Source of the DNA: Shewanella sp. MBTL60-007
GTDB lineage: Bacteria > Pseudomonadota > Gammaproteobacteria > Enterobacterales > Shewanellaceae
Assembly: GCF_019654915.1 (NCBI RefSeq)
Contig: NZ_BPET01000018.1
Location: 25,728 to 89,727 of the forward strand
Length of the DNA stretch: 64,000 bases
Reading direction: 5' to 3'
The position numbers and the translations under genes were made by a program. Positions 45,011 to 54,300 of this stretch are shown one piece after another; positions within the stretch are counted from its first letter, which is position 1; the number at the start of each line of letters is the position of its first letter. The notes beneath the pieces are model-generated. The model had not been told where the DNA came from. It made no database searches and saw only the letters and a list, made by a program, of their open reading frames with translations.

Positions 45011-46297
45011 ATGGCGCCAATTATCTGTGGCAGTGCTCTAGAGGCTGTATCTTTCATTGAGAGTGGTGAGACGTTATGGACTCACTCAATGGGAGCAACG
45101 CCAACCCTATTACTCAATGCCCTCGCCGAACATGCTTTAACCAAAAAAGATCTCACTCTATTACAGTTACATACCGAATGCGCAGAGTCTTTAAGTGATG
45201 AAAAGCTTAAGGGGCATCTACGACATCGATGTTTCTTTGGCGGTCTGCCGACACGTTTGCTATTGCAGCAGGGTGATGCCGATTATGTGCCTATTTTTCT
45301 CTCTGAAGTACCTAAGCTATTTCGTTCGGGTGAGCAGCCAATCGACACCGCCATTATTCAAGTATCTCCCCCCGATAAGCATGGGATCTGTTCATTAGGT
45401 ATTTCGGTTGAAGCGACCTTAGCAGCCTGTCAGGTAGCGGGAAAGATAATTGCTCATATCAACCCACAGATGCCGAGAACACATGGTGATGGCTTTATCC
45501 ATTACAGTAAATTTACCGCTGTTTATGAGCAGAGTATGCCACTGCCTCAACACCCCTTAGCTGCCAGCGATGAAGTTAGCCTTGCGGTGGGGAGAAACGT
45601 CGCGCAGTTAGTACGCGATGGTGATTGCCTGCAAATGGGAATTGGTGCTATTCCTGATGCGGTTCTTTCCTGTTTAACTGATCATAAAGAGCTAGGTGTG
45701 CATACCGAGCTGTTTTCTGATGGAGTACTTAACTTAGTCGAACTCGGGGTGATCACTAATCGCTGTAAACAAGTACATCCAGGCAAAATTGTTACCGGAT
45801 TTGCTCTCGGTAGCCAGCGGCTTTATGACTATGTTGATGATAATCCCTCGGTGATTTTCATGGATATAGAACAGGTGAATGACACCGCCATCATTCGTAA
45901 AAATCCTAATATGATGGCCATTAACTCGGCATTGCAGGTGGATATTTCAGGGCAAATCTGTGCAGATTCTCTGGGCACGCGTATTTACTCTGGAGTGGGA
46001 GGGCAGATGGATTTTATTCGTGGAGCTGGGTTGTCTGAAGGTGGTCGCTCAGTGATTGCACTACCCAGTACTGCAGCGAGGGGCTCAGTATCGCGAATAG
46101 CCACCGTATTGTCGCCAGGTGCTGGAGTGGTGACCACACGTGCCCATGTGCACTATATAGTGACGGAGTTTGGTATTGCCAATCTGCGAGGCAAGTCCCT
46201 GCGTGAACGAGCGCGAGCATTGATCGATATCGCTCATCCAGACTTTAGAGAGCAGCTCTGTCGAGAGACTTTTGATATGTGGGGCTTAACGGTTTAA
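45011..46297 (+). CDS. Acetyl-CoA hydrolase/CoA-transferase family protein
   Basis: 428 residues. Class I CoA-transferase of the AbfT/4-hydroxybutyrate type. LQMGIGAIPDAVL is followed by HTELFSDGV, where the Glu is the catalytic residue in this family. GGQMDFIRGAGLSEGGRSVIALPST and VHYIVTEFGIANLRGKSLRERA are the CoA-binding and closing motifs. Moves CoA between short acyl acids; the actual acid pair is not readable from sequence. Single gene. Confidence 0.88.
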   Translation: MAPIICGSALEAVSFIESGETLWTHSMGATPTLLLNALAEHALTKKDLTLLQLHTECAESLSDEKLKGHLRHRCFFGGLPTRLLLQQGDADYVPIFLSEVPKLFRSGEQPIDTAIIQVSPPDKHGICSLGISVEATLAACQVAGKIIAHINPQMPRTHGDGFIHYSKFTAVYEQSMPLPQHPLAASDEVSLAVGRNVAQLVRDGDCLQMGIGAIPDAVLSCLTDHKELGVHTELFSDGVLNLVELGVITNRCKQVHPGKIVTGFALGSQRLYDYVDDNPSVIFMDIEQVNDTAIIRKNPNMMAINSALQVDISGQICADSLGTRIYSGVGGQMDFIRGAGLSEGGRSVIALPSTAARGSVSRIATVLSPGAGVVTTRAHVHYIVTEFGIANLRGKSLRERARALIDIAHPDFREQLCRETFDMWGLTV

Positions 46298-46329
46298 TCA
46301 CTTATCTTAACTAGACGTTCAGTAAACGC

Positions 46330-47028
46330 CTATACAAGATAATCGTTAGGAATAAGCCGAGTAGCTTGACCAATGGGTTGATGCTGACTCGGCTTATTTA
46401 TTTGCTGCACCATAAAGTCATGCCTAAGGGCTGGTTTGAGTAAATCAGCAAACATCTCTACTTGCTGGTTGGCTGGATTTAACCAAGCATCAAGCACGTC
46501 ATCATTTTGCGGTAAGATCATCGGGCTGGCTTTGCTGTGAAACGGCATAAGATCGGGGTGAGGTGGATTAGTGATGATGGAACAGGATGTGGTCACTTCG
46601 CCGGTTTTGGGATGTTGCCAGTCTCGAAATAAGCCGCCAAAAGCTATCGCCGAGTTCTCGGCGATAAAATCATGATAATAAGTATCTCTTCCCTTCTTTT
46701 CGGTTTCACCAAAACCACTGGCAATCACTAAACAGCGACTCTCTCTAAATGGCTGAAAGCCTGCACTATTGGGTGTGTTTAGCTTGTCGAATCGAGTGTT
46801 AAATGAGGTGTAACGGCTGGGTTTAAAGCCTTCATAGCAAGTATCAAGCAGTAACCACCAAGTGGCGGTTTGCAAGCGGCGCTCACCATCGACTTCGCGC
46901 ACAATACTGATGTCATTGGTGGGCATTTTAAAGCGACCAAACAGCATCTCTTGCTGATTGCTAACCCGCAAGTCTTCCATCAGTGCTTGTACAAACATGT
47001 CATCAATAATATTGAGTCGACCGCACAT
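46330..47028 (-). CDS. SRAP (YedK/HMCES-like) abasic-site peptidase
   Basis: 232 residues. Starts MCGRLN, so Cys2 becomes the N-terminal residue that crosslinks to abasic sites. Conserved FNTRFDKL (Asn/Arg), SGFGETEKKGRD (Glu; usually Y/F-E) and MPFHSKASPMIL (His) follow. Protects abasic sites in single-stranded DNA. Convergent with the CoA-transferase gene. Confidence 0.92.
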   Translation of the reverse strand: MCGRLNIIDDMFVQALMEDLRVSNQQEMLFGRFKMPTNDISIVREVDGERRLQTATWWLLLDTCYEGFKPSRYTSFNTRFDKLNTPNSAGFQPFRESRCLVIASGFGETEKKGRDTYYHDFIAENSAIAFGGLFRDWQHPKTGEVTTSCSIITNPPHPDLMPFHSKASPMILPQNDDVLDAWLNPANQQVEMFADLLKPALRHDFMVQQINKPSQHQPIGQATRLIPNDYLV

Positions 47029-47121
47029 AAATAATTACCGTAAATAAATCACCCTATTGAGTATATGAACGATTTTGAACTGAGTATAGCGAGAGTAGCT
47101 AAACTCGCCGATGCTTTAGTG

Positions 47122-47156
47122 CAAGCAAGGAGCCTGAGGGGGCTCTTGCTTGTTTT
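47122..47156 (+). terminator. Orphan terminator-like hairpin
   Basis: CAAGCAAGGAGCC pairs with GGCTCTTGCTTG (one G-U) around a 6-base loop and is followed by TTTTGTCTTT, as a plus-strand terminator. But it lies between two divergent genes, where no plus-strand gene ends. It may close a small RNA or act as a leader attenuator of the amidohydrolase gene. Confidence 0.55.
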
Positions 47157-47195
47157 GTCTTTGGCAACACATCTTAAATCCACAGTTATTTCTCG

Positions 47196-47214
47196 TGTCA
47201 CTAAATGGCCATTT
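47196..47214. promoter_or_regulatory. Shared palindromic operator candidate, copy 1
   Basis: TGTCACTAAATGGCCATTT, containing the perfect 12-bp palindrome AAATGGCCATTT, ends 81 bases before the amidohydrolase start. Copy 2 upstream of the decarboxylase gene differs at one of 19 positions. Confidence 0.6.
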
Positions 47215-47295
47215 ATTTGAGGCCGCTGTTGTTAAAGTTTACTCATCAATTAGATGAAATCATTTTAGTGCAACCAAGCTCGCGAGGTATTAACG

Positions 47296-48564
47296 ATGAA
47301 AAAACTCATTATCAACGCCAATGTTTTTAACGGCACAGACAACCAACTGTTAGAGAAGGTTGCAGTACTGATTGAAGACAACTTGATCAGTAAGATTAGC
47401 CGCCAAGATGACATTGACTTGTCGATTGTGGATGAGGTTATCGACGCCAAAGGGGGCACTGTGATGCCGGGTCTAATGGATGCACATGTTCATATTACCT
47501 TGTCGGCGCCTTTCAATGTGATTGATACCATGACCCGTGAAGAGGTGGCTATTCGCTCTGCGCGTATTTCAGAAGAGATGTTAATGCGTGGTTTTACCAC
47601 CATTCGTGATGTCGCAGGTAACACCTTAGGCCTTAAAAAGAGTATCGATAACGGTTATGCAAAAGGGCCACGCATTTTGCCGTCAATGGCGGCGGTTTCT
47701 CAAACCAGCGGCCATTCTGATTACCGCCAAAATCAAGCGCAGGAAAGAATTGGTCAGCATGAAGACTCGCCTATGATGAAACTTGGCGCAATGAAGGTCG
47801 CAGACGGCAGAGCAGAAGTGTTAAAAGCGGTGCGTGAGCAGCTGTTTATGGGGGCATCGCAAATCAAGATCATGGCAGGAGGTGGCGCGTCATCAACCTT
47901 TGATCCACTCGATACACTGCAGTTCACTCTAGATGAGATGAAGGCCGCAGTGGAGGCTGCAACGGATTACGGCACGTATGTGGCGGCGCATATCCATACT
48001 GCAGACGCGATGCGCCGAGCAGCTGAGGCGGGCGTGATGTCGTTTGAACATGCCACCATAATGGATGATGACATTGCCCAAACCATTAAAGACAAAGGCA
48101 TTTGGGTGATCCCATCCTACTTTACCTCGTCACTGATTGCAGAACGTAAGATCCCGCTACCTAACGAAGAGACATATCGCAAAACTGAGCGGGTAGGTAA
48201 GGCGATGCTCAAATCTGCCGAACTGATTAAGAAGTATCAGATCGATAATATCGCCTTTGGTACCGACTGCGTAGGCGAAGCCAGCGTACACGCTACACAG
48301 CTTAATGAGCTAGGTGCAATTGAACAGACCTTCGACACGATAACCGCTTTGCGTATGGTGACCTCCAACTGTGGACGACTATTCGAAATGTCGACCTATC
48401 AGCACCCGTATCAGCAGGGCTGTTTAGGTCAAGTGGTTGAGGGGGCTTATGCCGACCTGCTGATTATCGACGGCAATCCACTTGAGGGCGTGGCTTGTGT
48501 CGCTGACACTAGCAAGCAAAAGATGATTATGAAAGACGGTATCATCTACAAAAACACACTGTAA
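47296..48564 (+). CDS. Metal-dependent amidohydrolase (prolidase/imidazolonepropionase-like)
   Basis: 422 residues. Amidohydrolase superfamily metal ligands are all visible: DAHVH (His-x-His), Lys in QIKIMAGGG (carboxylated Lys), AHIH, FEHATIM and GTDCVG (catalytic Asp). This set matches the group that includes Xaa-Pro peptidases acting on N-acyl amino acids. No signal peptide. Shares the palindromic upstream motif with the decarboxylase gene, so the two may serve one pathway. Substrate unknown. Confidence 0.85.
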   Translation: MKKLIINANVFNGTDNQLLEKVAVLIEDNLISKISRQDDIDLSIVDEVIDAKGGTVMPGLMDAHVHITLSAPFNVIDTMTREEVAIRSARISEEMLMRGFTTIRDVAGNTLGLKKSIDNGYAKGPRILPSMAAVSQTSGHSDYRQNQAQERIGQHEDSPMMKLGAMKVADGRAEVLKAVREQLFMGASQIKIMAGGGASSTFDPLDTLQFTLDEMKAAVEAATDYGTYVAAHIHTADAMRRAAEAGVMSFEHATIMDDDIAQTIKDKGIWVIPSYFTSSLIAERKIPLPNEETYRKTERVGKAMLKSAELIKKYQIDNIAFGTDCVGEASVHATQLNELGAIEQTFDTITALRMVTSNCGRLFEMSTYQHPYQQGCLGQVVEGAYADLLIIDGNPLEGVACVADTSKQKMIMKDGIIYKNTL

Positions 48565-48607
48565 TAGCGACTCAAATAGCTAGTGTAAAAGGGATTTTAT
48601 GACCTAA

Positions 48608-48646
48608 TAACGGCGCTTAGTTGATATAACTAAGTGCCGTTTTTGT
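48608..48646 (+). terminator. Rho-independent terminator of the amidohydrolase gene
   Basis: AACGGCGCTTAGTT pairs with AACTAAGTGCCGTT (one G-U) around a 5-base loop, followed by TTTTTG. Confidence 0.85.
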
Positions 48647-48691
48647 ATCTGTTATCTGGCGTATTCTACGCAAGAATGCTTTTGTTTTAAC

Positions 48692-48710
48692 TGTCACCAA
48701 ATGGCCATTT
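48692..48710. promoter_or_regulatory. Shared palindromic operator candidate, copy 2
   Basis: TGTCACCAAATGGCCATTT, ending 55 bases before the decarboxylase start, in the same orientation as copy 1. It lies after the terminator of the previous gene, so the decarboxylase gene has its own promoter. Confidence 0.6.
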
Positions 48711-48765
48711 TTTTAAAATGTCGCTGGTATATTAGACGGACATTCCTACTTGAAGAGAATTAACT

Positions 48766-50208
48766 ATGTCACATCATTTTAAAGATTACCGCGGCTCATT
48801 AGAGCGCTCTTTAGATCATGCAGTCTCGTATCTTGAGTCGCTAGATGAACGCCCTGTTGCCCAAGAGGTCACATCGCAGCAGCTACGCGAGTTAATTGCG
48901 GGTGAGATGCCACAGCAAGCGACAGCACCAGAGCAGGTAATTGATGAAATGGCATATGCGCTCGATGCTGGTTTGGTCGCGTCGGGTGGACCACGATTTT
49001 TTGGTTACGCTATTGGCGGTACTTTTCCTGCGGCGTTAGCAGCAGACTGGTTAGTTAGTGCCTGGGATCAAAACGTGCCGTATTACGTGTCGAGCCCTGC
49101 AATGGCGGTAGCCGAAGAAACCGCAGCCGAATGGATGGTAGAGCTACTTGGTTTGACCAAAGGCTCTGCGGTGGGTTTTACCTCTGGCGCACAAGAAGCG
49201 ATTTATACCTCGTTAATCACTGCGCGCAATTCACTGCTAGAAAATGCTGGCTGGGATGTGGCCACTAAAGGTCTATATGGCGCGCCGCAGGTGAATGTGG
49301 TTGTGAGTGACCAAATTCACTCAACCATTAAGCGCGCGCTTTCTATGATTGGTCTAGGTATTGAAACCATTGTAAAGGTGCCGACGGACGATAACCTTCG
49401 CCTTATTCCAGAGGAGCTTGAGCGTGTGTTAGCAAATATAAGTGGGCCAACACTGGTTTGTGCCCAAGCGGGTTGTATCGACTCGGGTGCCTTCGATCCT
49501 TTCGATGAGATAGCAGATGCGGTGGCTGCTCATGGTAACGCTTGGCTACATGTGGATGGCGCAATCGGTCTGTGGGCTGCCGCGAGCGACAAGCAGAAGC
49601 ATCTATTAAAAGGGATTGAGCGAGCAGACTCCATCGATACTGACGGCCATAAGTGGTTCAACATGCCATACGACTGCGGCATGGTGATAGTGAAAGATCC
49701 CGCCAAGATCACCTCGGCAATGGGCGGCGGTAACATGGGCGATTACCTTAATGATGCCATGGAGAAGCCAGATCGTAACGCGATTAACTTTGGTATTGCC
49801 GCATCAAGACGTGCCCGTGGTCTACCTGTCTATGCCGCGTTCAAGTCGCTTGGCAAGCAAGGCATTGTTGACCATTTAGATAACTGCTGCGCATTAGCCA
49901 AACGCATGGCTGATATTTTGCGGGAAGTGGATGGTATCACCATTCTTAATGATGTGGTGTCGAATCGATTCTCTGCGCAATTTGGTACAGGTGATGTGGA
50001 ATATCGCAACGAGCTAACCGCGCGCGTGGTACATAGACTGCAGCAAGAGGGATACCTTTATCCATCAACATCAGGCTACAAAGGCCTAAAGACTATGCTG
50101 TTCTCAGTGCTTAATTATCATACATCGATAGAGGATATTGATATTTCGGCAAACAAGATCATTGAAGCGTTTAACATCGAAAAAGCCTTACTGCCTCAGT
50201 CGGTTTAA
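48766..50208 (+). CDS. PLP-dependent group II decarboxylase
   Basis: 480 residues. Aspartate/glutamate/aromatic decarboxylase fold. PLP Lys in DTDGHKWFNMPYDCG; substrate-side His in WLHVDGAIG. FYxxGG-type motif near the N-terminus reads GGPRFFGYAIGGTFPAALAADWL. Decarboxylates an amino acid of unknown identity. Follows the amidohydrolase gene, which might release that amino acid from a conjugate (inference). Confidence 0.87.
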   Translation: MSHHFKDYRGSLERSLDHAVSYLESLDERPVAQEVTSQQLRELIAGEMPQQATAPEQVIDEMAYALDAGLVASGGPRFFGYAIGGTFPAALAADWLVSAWDQNVPYYVSSPAMAVAEETAAEWMVELLGLTKGSAVGFTSGAQEAIYTSLITARNSLLENAGWDVATKGLYGAPQVNVVVSDQIHSTIKRALSMIGLGIETIVKVPTDDNLRLIPEELERVLANISGPTLVCAQAGCIDSGAFDPFDEIADAVAAHGNAWLHVDGAIGLWAAASDKQKHLLKGIERADSIDTDGHKWFNMPYDCGMVIVKDPAKITSAMGGGNMGDYLNDAMEKPDRNAINFGIAASRRARGLPVYAAFKSLGKQGIVDHLDNCCALAKRMADILREVDGITILNDVVSNRFSAQFGTGDVEYRNELTARVVHRLQQEGYLYPSTSGYKGLKTMLFSVLNYHTSIEDIDISANKIIEAFNIEKALLPQSV

Positions 50209-50245
50209 CGTAATGAATTCAACGAGCAAAGAGAGTGGAGGAAGT

Positions 50246-50683
50246 ATGACTCAGCAACGATTTGTAGGTTATAGCCTAGCGGTATTGGTTTATTTAACTG
50301 TGCTCAATTTCTTTAATGAGTATTGGCACTGGGTTTCTATCGAGTCCTTTAGTGTTTCACTCGTCGCAGCACTGCTTTTGCTGACGCTACTTAAGCTGTC
50401 GATTAAAACTGAGCATAAGGTGGCCGCCTTTTTTAAGGCTAAACCGGGCAGGGCGGCAAAAGTATATCGAGGCATTAGCACTTACATTATCTTGGTGGGG
50501 AGCAAGTTCATGATCCTTGAAGCGATAAATGTGATGTTTGGCGAAAAGGTCGCATTTAGCGGCCCCTTCAATGGTGTCGTCGCTTTCTTTGCCGTTGTGT
50601 TTACTATTCTCATTGCGGAGTTTGCAGTGAGTAAGATATATGCAGGCTTGAGTGATACCAATAAGCTGCAAGTAGCATACTGA
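50246..50683 (+). CDS. Small hypothetical membrane protein
   Basis: 145 residues from the ATG at 50246, which has GGAGG five bases upstream; an in-frame start at 50138 inside the decarboxylase gene is not credible. Four hydrophobic segments (LAVLVYLTVLNFF, FSVSLVAALLLLTLL, YIILVGSKFMIL, VVAFFAVVFTILIAE). Family not recognised. Lies 37 bases after the decarboxylase gene, so likely cotranscribed. Confidence 0.7.
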   Translation: MTQQRFVGYSLAVLVYLTVLNFFNEYWHWVSIESFSVSLVAALLLLTLLKLSIKTEHKVAAFFKAKPGRAAKVYRGISTYIILVGSKFMILEAINVMFGEKVAFSGPFNGVVAFFAVVFTILIAEFAVSKIYAGLSDTNKLQVAY

Positions 50684-50725
50684 TCGGATAATTTATCAAG
50701 TGTAATAGCGGTGTATACTGCAAAC

Positions 50726-50765
50726 AAACAGGCCCATATGACGTTTATGCCATATGGGCCTGTTT
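50726..50765. terminator. Bidirectional terminator between convergent genes
   Basis: AAACAGGCCCATATG and CATATGGGCCTGTTT form a perfect 15-bp stem around a 10-base loop, with A-rich and T-rich ends serving both strands. Confidence 0.88.
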
Positions 50766-50791
50766 GCTAATTAGTTGTGATTATTAGCTGA

Positions 50792-52060
50792 TTAAACAAA
50801 GCTCATAAACAAGCCTGCAATCGTTGCCGCCATTAGGTTAGACAAGATACCAGCAAACAATGCTTTTAAGCCAAGTGATGCAATTTCAGAGCGACGTTCA
50901 GGCACCAAACCACCAATACCAGCAATCGCAATCGCTACCGTACCTAAGTTAGCAAAGCCACACAGTGCGAATGATAAAATCACTTGAGTGCGCTCAGACA
51001 TCGGTAAGCCTGTTGATTCAACAATCATGTCACCAGTTAGGTAAGGTGCTAGGTTGATATAAGCAAAGAACTCGTTGATGACAATCTTCTGGCCGATGAA
51101 AGAGCCAGCGAGTAGCGCTTCATCCCAAGCCACACCCATTAACCAAGCGATAGGGGCGAATATGTAGCCTAAAATCAGCTGTAAGCTTAAGCCTTCAACA
51201 CCAAACCAATCACCGATGCCACCTAGCATGCCGTTCATCAATGCTACTAAGCTGACAAAAGCAAATAGCATTGCGCCCACAGCCATAGCTAACGACAGGC
51301 CGTTCATGGTGCCGGTTGTTGCAGCATCAATAATGTTGGCTGGTGGGTTTTCTTCTACAACCGTTAGATCTTGGTCGTTTACTTTCTCAGTTTGCGGAAT
51401 TAATAACTTAGCAAACAGTAAACCACCCGGCGCTGCCATAAACGAGGCTGCTAACAGGTATTCCATCTTAATGCCTAACTGGGCATAACCCGCTAGCATG
51501 GTGCCTGCAATTGATGCTAAACCACCACACATCACCGCAAACAGCTCTGCACGGCTCATCTTAGGGATATAAGGTTTAATCAGCAGCGGGGCTTCAGTCA
51601 CACCTAAGAAGATGTTGGCACTGGCAGACATAGACTCTGCCTTGCTGGTATTAAGGATTTTTTGCAGTGCGCCGCCCACAATGCGAACCACCCATTGCAT
51701 AATACCTAGGTAATACAGCACCGCTGAAATTGCCGAGAAAAACACGATAATTGGTAGTACTTTAAAGGCGATAACGAAGCCACCAGGGCCAAACAGTTCA
51801 TACATCTTATCGCTAACAAGGCCGCCAAACATAAACGACATGCCTTCACTGCTGTAGCCAATCACGGTCGAAACCGCTTCAGCCATATTAAAAATCACCG
51901 CCTGACCGAACGATGAGTAGATGACAAACGCACCCATGATTAACTGCAGTAAAAACGCCAAACCAACCGTGCGGTAGTTAATGGCTTTACGGTTTTCAGA
52001 GGCCAAAAACGCCACGGCAAGAATGGCGATGATGCCAACAATACTGATTAAAATTTGCAT
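50792..52060 (-). CDS. Concentrative nucleoside transporter (NupC/CNT family)
   Basis: 422 residues. CNT signatures: NIFLGVTEAPLLIKPYIPKMSRAELFAVMCGGLASIAGT, with the G-TEAP loop, and NEFFAYINL with the second nucleoside-binding Asn/Glu. Na+- or H+-driven nucleoside uptake at the inner membrane. The nucleosidase gene lies 181 bases upstream in the same direction, consistent with joint use of imported or recycled nucleosides. Confidence 0.92.
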   Translation of the reverse strand: MQILISIVGIIAILAVAFLASENRKAINYRTVGLAFLLQLIMGAFVIYSSFGQAVIFNMAEAVSTVIGYSSEGMSFMFGGLVSDKMYELFGPGGFVIAFKVLPIIVFFSAISAVLYYLGIMQWVVRIVGGALQKILNTSKAESMSASANIFLGVTEAPLLIKPYIPKMSRAELFAVMCGGLASIAGTMLAGYAQLGIKMEYLLAASFMAAPGGLLFAKLLIPQTEKVNDQDLTVVEENPPANIIDAATTGTMNGLSLAMAVGAMLFAFVSLVALMNGMLGGIGDWFGVEGLSLQLILGYIFAPIAWLMGVAWDEALLAGSFIGQKIVINEFFAYINLAPYLTGDMIVESTGLPMSERTQVILSFALCGFANLGTVAIAIAGIGGLVPERRSEIASLGLKALFAGILSNLMAATIAGLFMSFV

Positions 52061-52241
52061 TGAATTTGTCTATTACTATCTAAGTTGATGAAAGGAGAAA
52101 GCGAGTTTTCTCCCCCAATGGATAAAACAACCTATAAACACTTTTTAGTGCGAATAAGCATCAAATTAACGTTTTAAAAGCGAGCGAAAGCGGGCGGGAA
52201 TAGCAGTGTTATTCCCGTCTCTTATTCGTTTTTTACTGGTT

Positions 52242-53081
52242 TTAAAAGGTCTTAATTAATGCCTTGATGACATCAAGTACATAAACCTGACAGTCAATAG
52301 CCGTTTGTGGCTCAAACTCTTGTTTATGTTGGTCGGTATTAGACAGCACGCGAATACTCACAAAAGGTAGCTTGTAAGCTTCGGCAACTTGTGCAGCCGC
52401 TGAGGTTTCCATTTCTTCAACTGAGGTGCCCATGGTTTCGTGGAACCAGTTAATACGGTCAACTTCGCGGTTCCATTCATCACAGCTACCAATTCTTCCC
52501 ACAACCACTTTGCCGTGGCTGTATGTGCTTGCTTGCGACAGGGCGATTTCAACAAGCTTAGGGTCAGCTTTAAAGTGATTGTGCTCAACCACAACACCAT
52601 TTTCACGCAGGTACATTGGCATATCGAAGTTCTGCCAAGTGGTAGGGTGTATGCCTTGGCCTTTTTCCACAAACTCGATTTTGTAAGCGCCCATGTTAAA
52701 GCTGGTTTCACCAATAACGATATCAGAGCGGTAAAGCTTAGGATCGTGGCCACCAGAGGTACCCTGATTGATGATAGCTCTTGGCTGGAAGTGCTCAATA
52801 CCAAGGGTGGTTGATGCGGCGGCGTTAGCCAAACCAATCTCGGTGCGTGACACCACAACTGGGTAGCCATCTAATAGGCCTTGCCAGAATGTCCACGAAC
52901 CAAATGTTTTTTGTTGTACATCGCTAAGGGCGGCAACGAGGGTCTCGACTTCAACGTCCATCGCGCCTTGAACTAAGATAGGATTTAGCATTTTTGAGGG
53001 TAACTTTTCATTGTGTGACTGTTCAGAGTTTACGTGTTCAGGGTCTAACTTTTCAGCTGTTGGCTGCTCGCAAGTTGGCAT
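52242..53081 (-). CDS. MTA/SAH nucleosidase-type phosphorylase-fold protein
   Basis: 279 residues from the ATG at 53081; TTG 53096 and ATG 52991 are in-frame alternatives. Core is the PNP_UDP fold: [13 protein letters not shown] (mobile Glu region), [23 protein letters not shown] (Met-Glu ribose motif) and SNTDQH with the catalytic Asp. Cleaves the N-glycosidic bond of methylthioadenosine, SAH or a related nucleoside. The first 30 residues ([21 protein letters not shown]...) are a polar extension not usual in MtnN. A real start at 52991 would remove it, but that ATG lacks a ribosome binding site. Confidence 0.82.
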   Translation of the reverse strand: MPTCEQPTAEKLDPEHVNSEQSHNEKLPSKMLNPILVQGAMDVEVETLVAALSDVQQKTFGSWTFWQGLLDGYPVVVSRTEIGLANAAASTTLGIEHFQPRAIINQGTSGGHDPKLYRSDIVIGETSFNMGAYKIEFVEKGQGIHPTTWQNFDMPMYLRENGVVVEHNHFKADPKLVEIALSQASTYSHGKVVVGRIGSCDEWNREVDRINWFHETMGTSVEEMETSAAAQVAEAYKLPFVSIRVLSNTDQHKQEFEPQTAIDCQVYVLDVIKALIKTF

Positions 53082-53096
53082 GACAAATAACTTCAA

Positions 53097-53386
53097 ATGG
53101 AAAGTGCGCGGATGGTAGCAACGAGATTTAGGCTAAACAACGAAATGAAAAGTAAAATACTTGTTGCGGTTTCGGTGGCCTAAAAAGTGCGCAGTTTTTG
53201 ACTGTTATCGCTAAATTCACGCTGTTGTTACTACTTGTTTTGTAAGGAAATTTCAAAAGCTGTTTATTTGTTGAACTCGTTGAGTTCGGCAATGATTTTA
53301 AATTAGAAAACAGTGTTTAAAAAAACAGGCTAGTTGGTGTGGCTGCTGTTTGTTATTTGCGATGTTCACAAGCTCAAGCTGTGCAT
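53097..53386. other. 290-base AT-rich gap without a gene
   Basis: Contains the likely promoter of the nucleosidase gene. No terminator, palindrome or short gene with a ribosome binding site was found. Confidence 0.5.
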
Positions 53387-54193
53387 TTAATTCATAACTT
53401 GTAAAAACATTTTAAGGCTTAATATGACACACAGAATGCCAATGGCTTTTTTTAGAAGCTCGCTTGAAACATAGGCCGAACAACGAACACCAATGGTCGT
53501 GGTTAAATAGCTACTGATAGAAAAACTCATCATAGCTGGCAGGTATATATAGCCGATGACTAGATTATCCCAATCAGTATTACTCCAGCCGTTAATTAAA
53601 TAACCCAAACTACCAGATACTGCGATAGGAAAACCTATAGCAGCTGATGTACCAATTGCGTGTTTGATGCCAAAGTTTTGCTGAACCAGATAAGGAATCG
53701 TTAAGCCTGCACCACTTATAGATACAAGTGCCGAAATGGAACCAATGATTGAGCCTGTAGTGATATTAGCTAAAGAACCGTGTGGATTTTTATTATACTT
53801 GTACTGCTGTTTTTGAAACATCTTATAGGCGACGAATAGCATGAATATGCTGAAGAACCCCGCTAAATAAAGACTTTGCAAATAGGATGCAACAAAGGTT
53901 GCCAAAAATGTCCCTATAACAACGCCACTTGAGATCTTTATAGCCATTGCAGAGTCAACATTTCCCTTTTTTGAATGAGCACGCATGCTACCTAAGGTAG
54001 TAATAATCATCGAAGCCATAGACGTGCCTAGCGCTAAATGAACGACCTCTGTATCTGCTATTCCTTGCATGGTGAACAGAAATGTAAAAATAGGAACTGC
54101 CATCCCTCCGCCACCAACGCCCACAAGGCCAGCGAGAAAACCAACAACTAGGCCTGCTGCAATGTAATAAAAGATAAAATAATATTCGTACAT
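53387..54193 (-). CDS. TauE/SafE-family (TSUP) permease
   Basis: 268 residues from the ATG at 54193, with GGGAG five bases upstream; the longer frame to 54370 crosses into the divergent regulator. Two repeats of four helices with the TSUP glycine signature GLVGVGGGGMAVPIFTF and its second copy (SGAGLTIPYLV). Exports or imports sulfite, sulfonates or small organic acids; substrate unknown. Divergent from the AraC regulator, which probably controls it. Confidence 0.88.
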   Translation of the reverse strand: MYEYYFIFYYIAAGLVVGFLAGLVGVGGGGMAVPIFTFLFTMQGIADTEVVHLALGTSMASMIITTLGSMRAHSKKGNVDSAMAIKISSGVVIGTFLATFVASYLQSLYLAGFFSIFMLFVAYKMFQKQQYKYNKNPHGSLANITTGSIIGSISALVSISGAGLTIPYLVQQNFGIKHAIGTSAAIGFPIAVSGSLGYLINGWSNTDWDNLVIGYIYLPAMMSFSISSYLTTTIGVRCSAYVSSELLKKAIGILCVILSLKMFLQVMN

Positions 54194-54269
54194 AATAGCT
54201 CCCTGCTGAATAAATACGTTGCTTGTGAGAAATATTAAGGGAAACCTAATATGCTGTGGTAACGTTATT

Positions 54270-54296
54270 TGGCCAATAAATAATGAAAAGTGGCCA
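54270..54296. promoter_or_regulatory. Direct repeat TGGCCA x2 spaced 21 bp (AraC operator candidate)
   Basis: TGGCCA at 54270-54275 and 54291-54296, two helical turns apart, lies in the 107-base divergent region between the permease and the AraC-family gene. The first copy sits in a larger symmetric TATTTGGCCAATA. Confidence 0.5.
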
Positions 54297-54300
54297 CAAG

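Noticed and set aside
52190..52235. GGGAATA/TATTCCC hairpin after the nucleosidase gene as a terminator
   Set aside because: No T-tract follows on the coding strand, and the permease gene downstream may be cotranscribed; left uncalled.
52358..52870. 170-codon frame in the nucleosidase gene
   Set aside because: Same-strand shadow frame; the nucleosidase frame carries conserved catalytic motifs.
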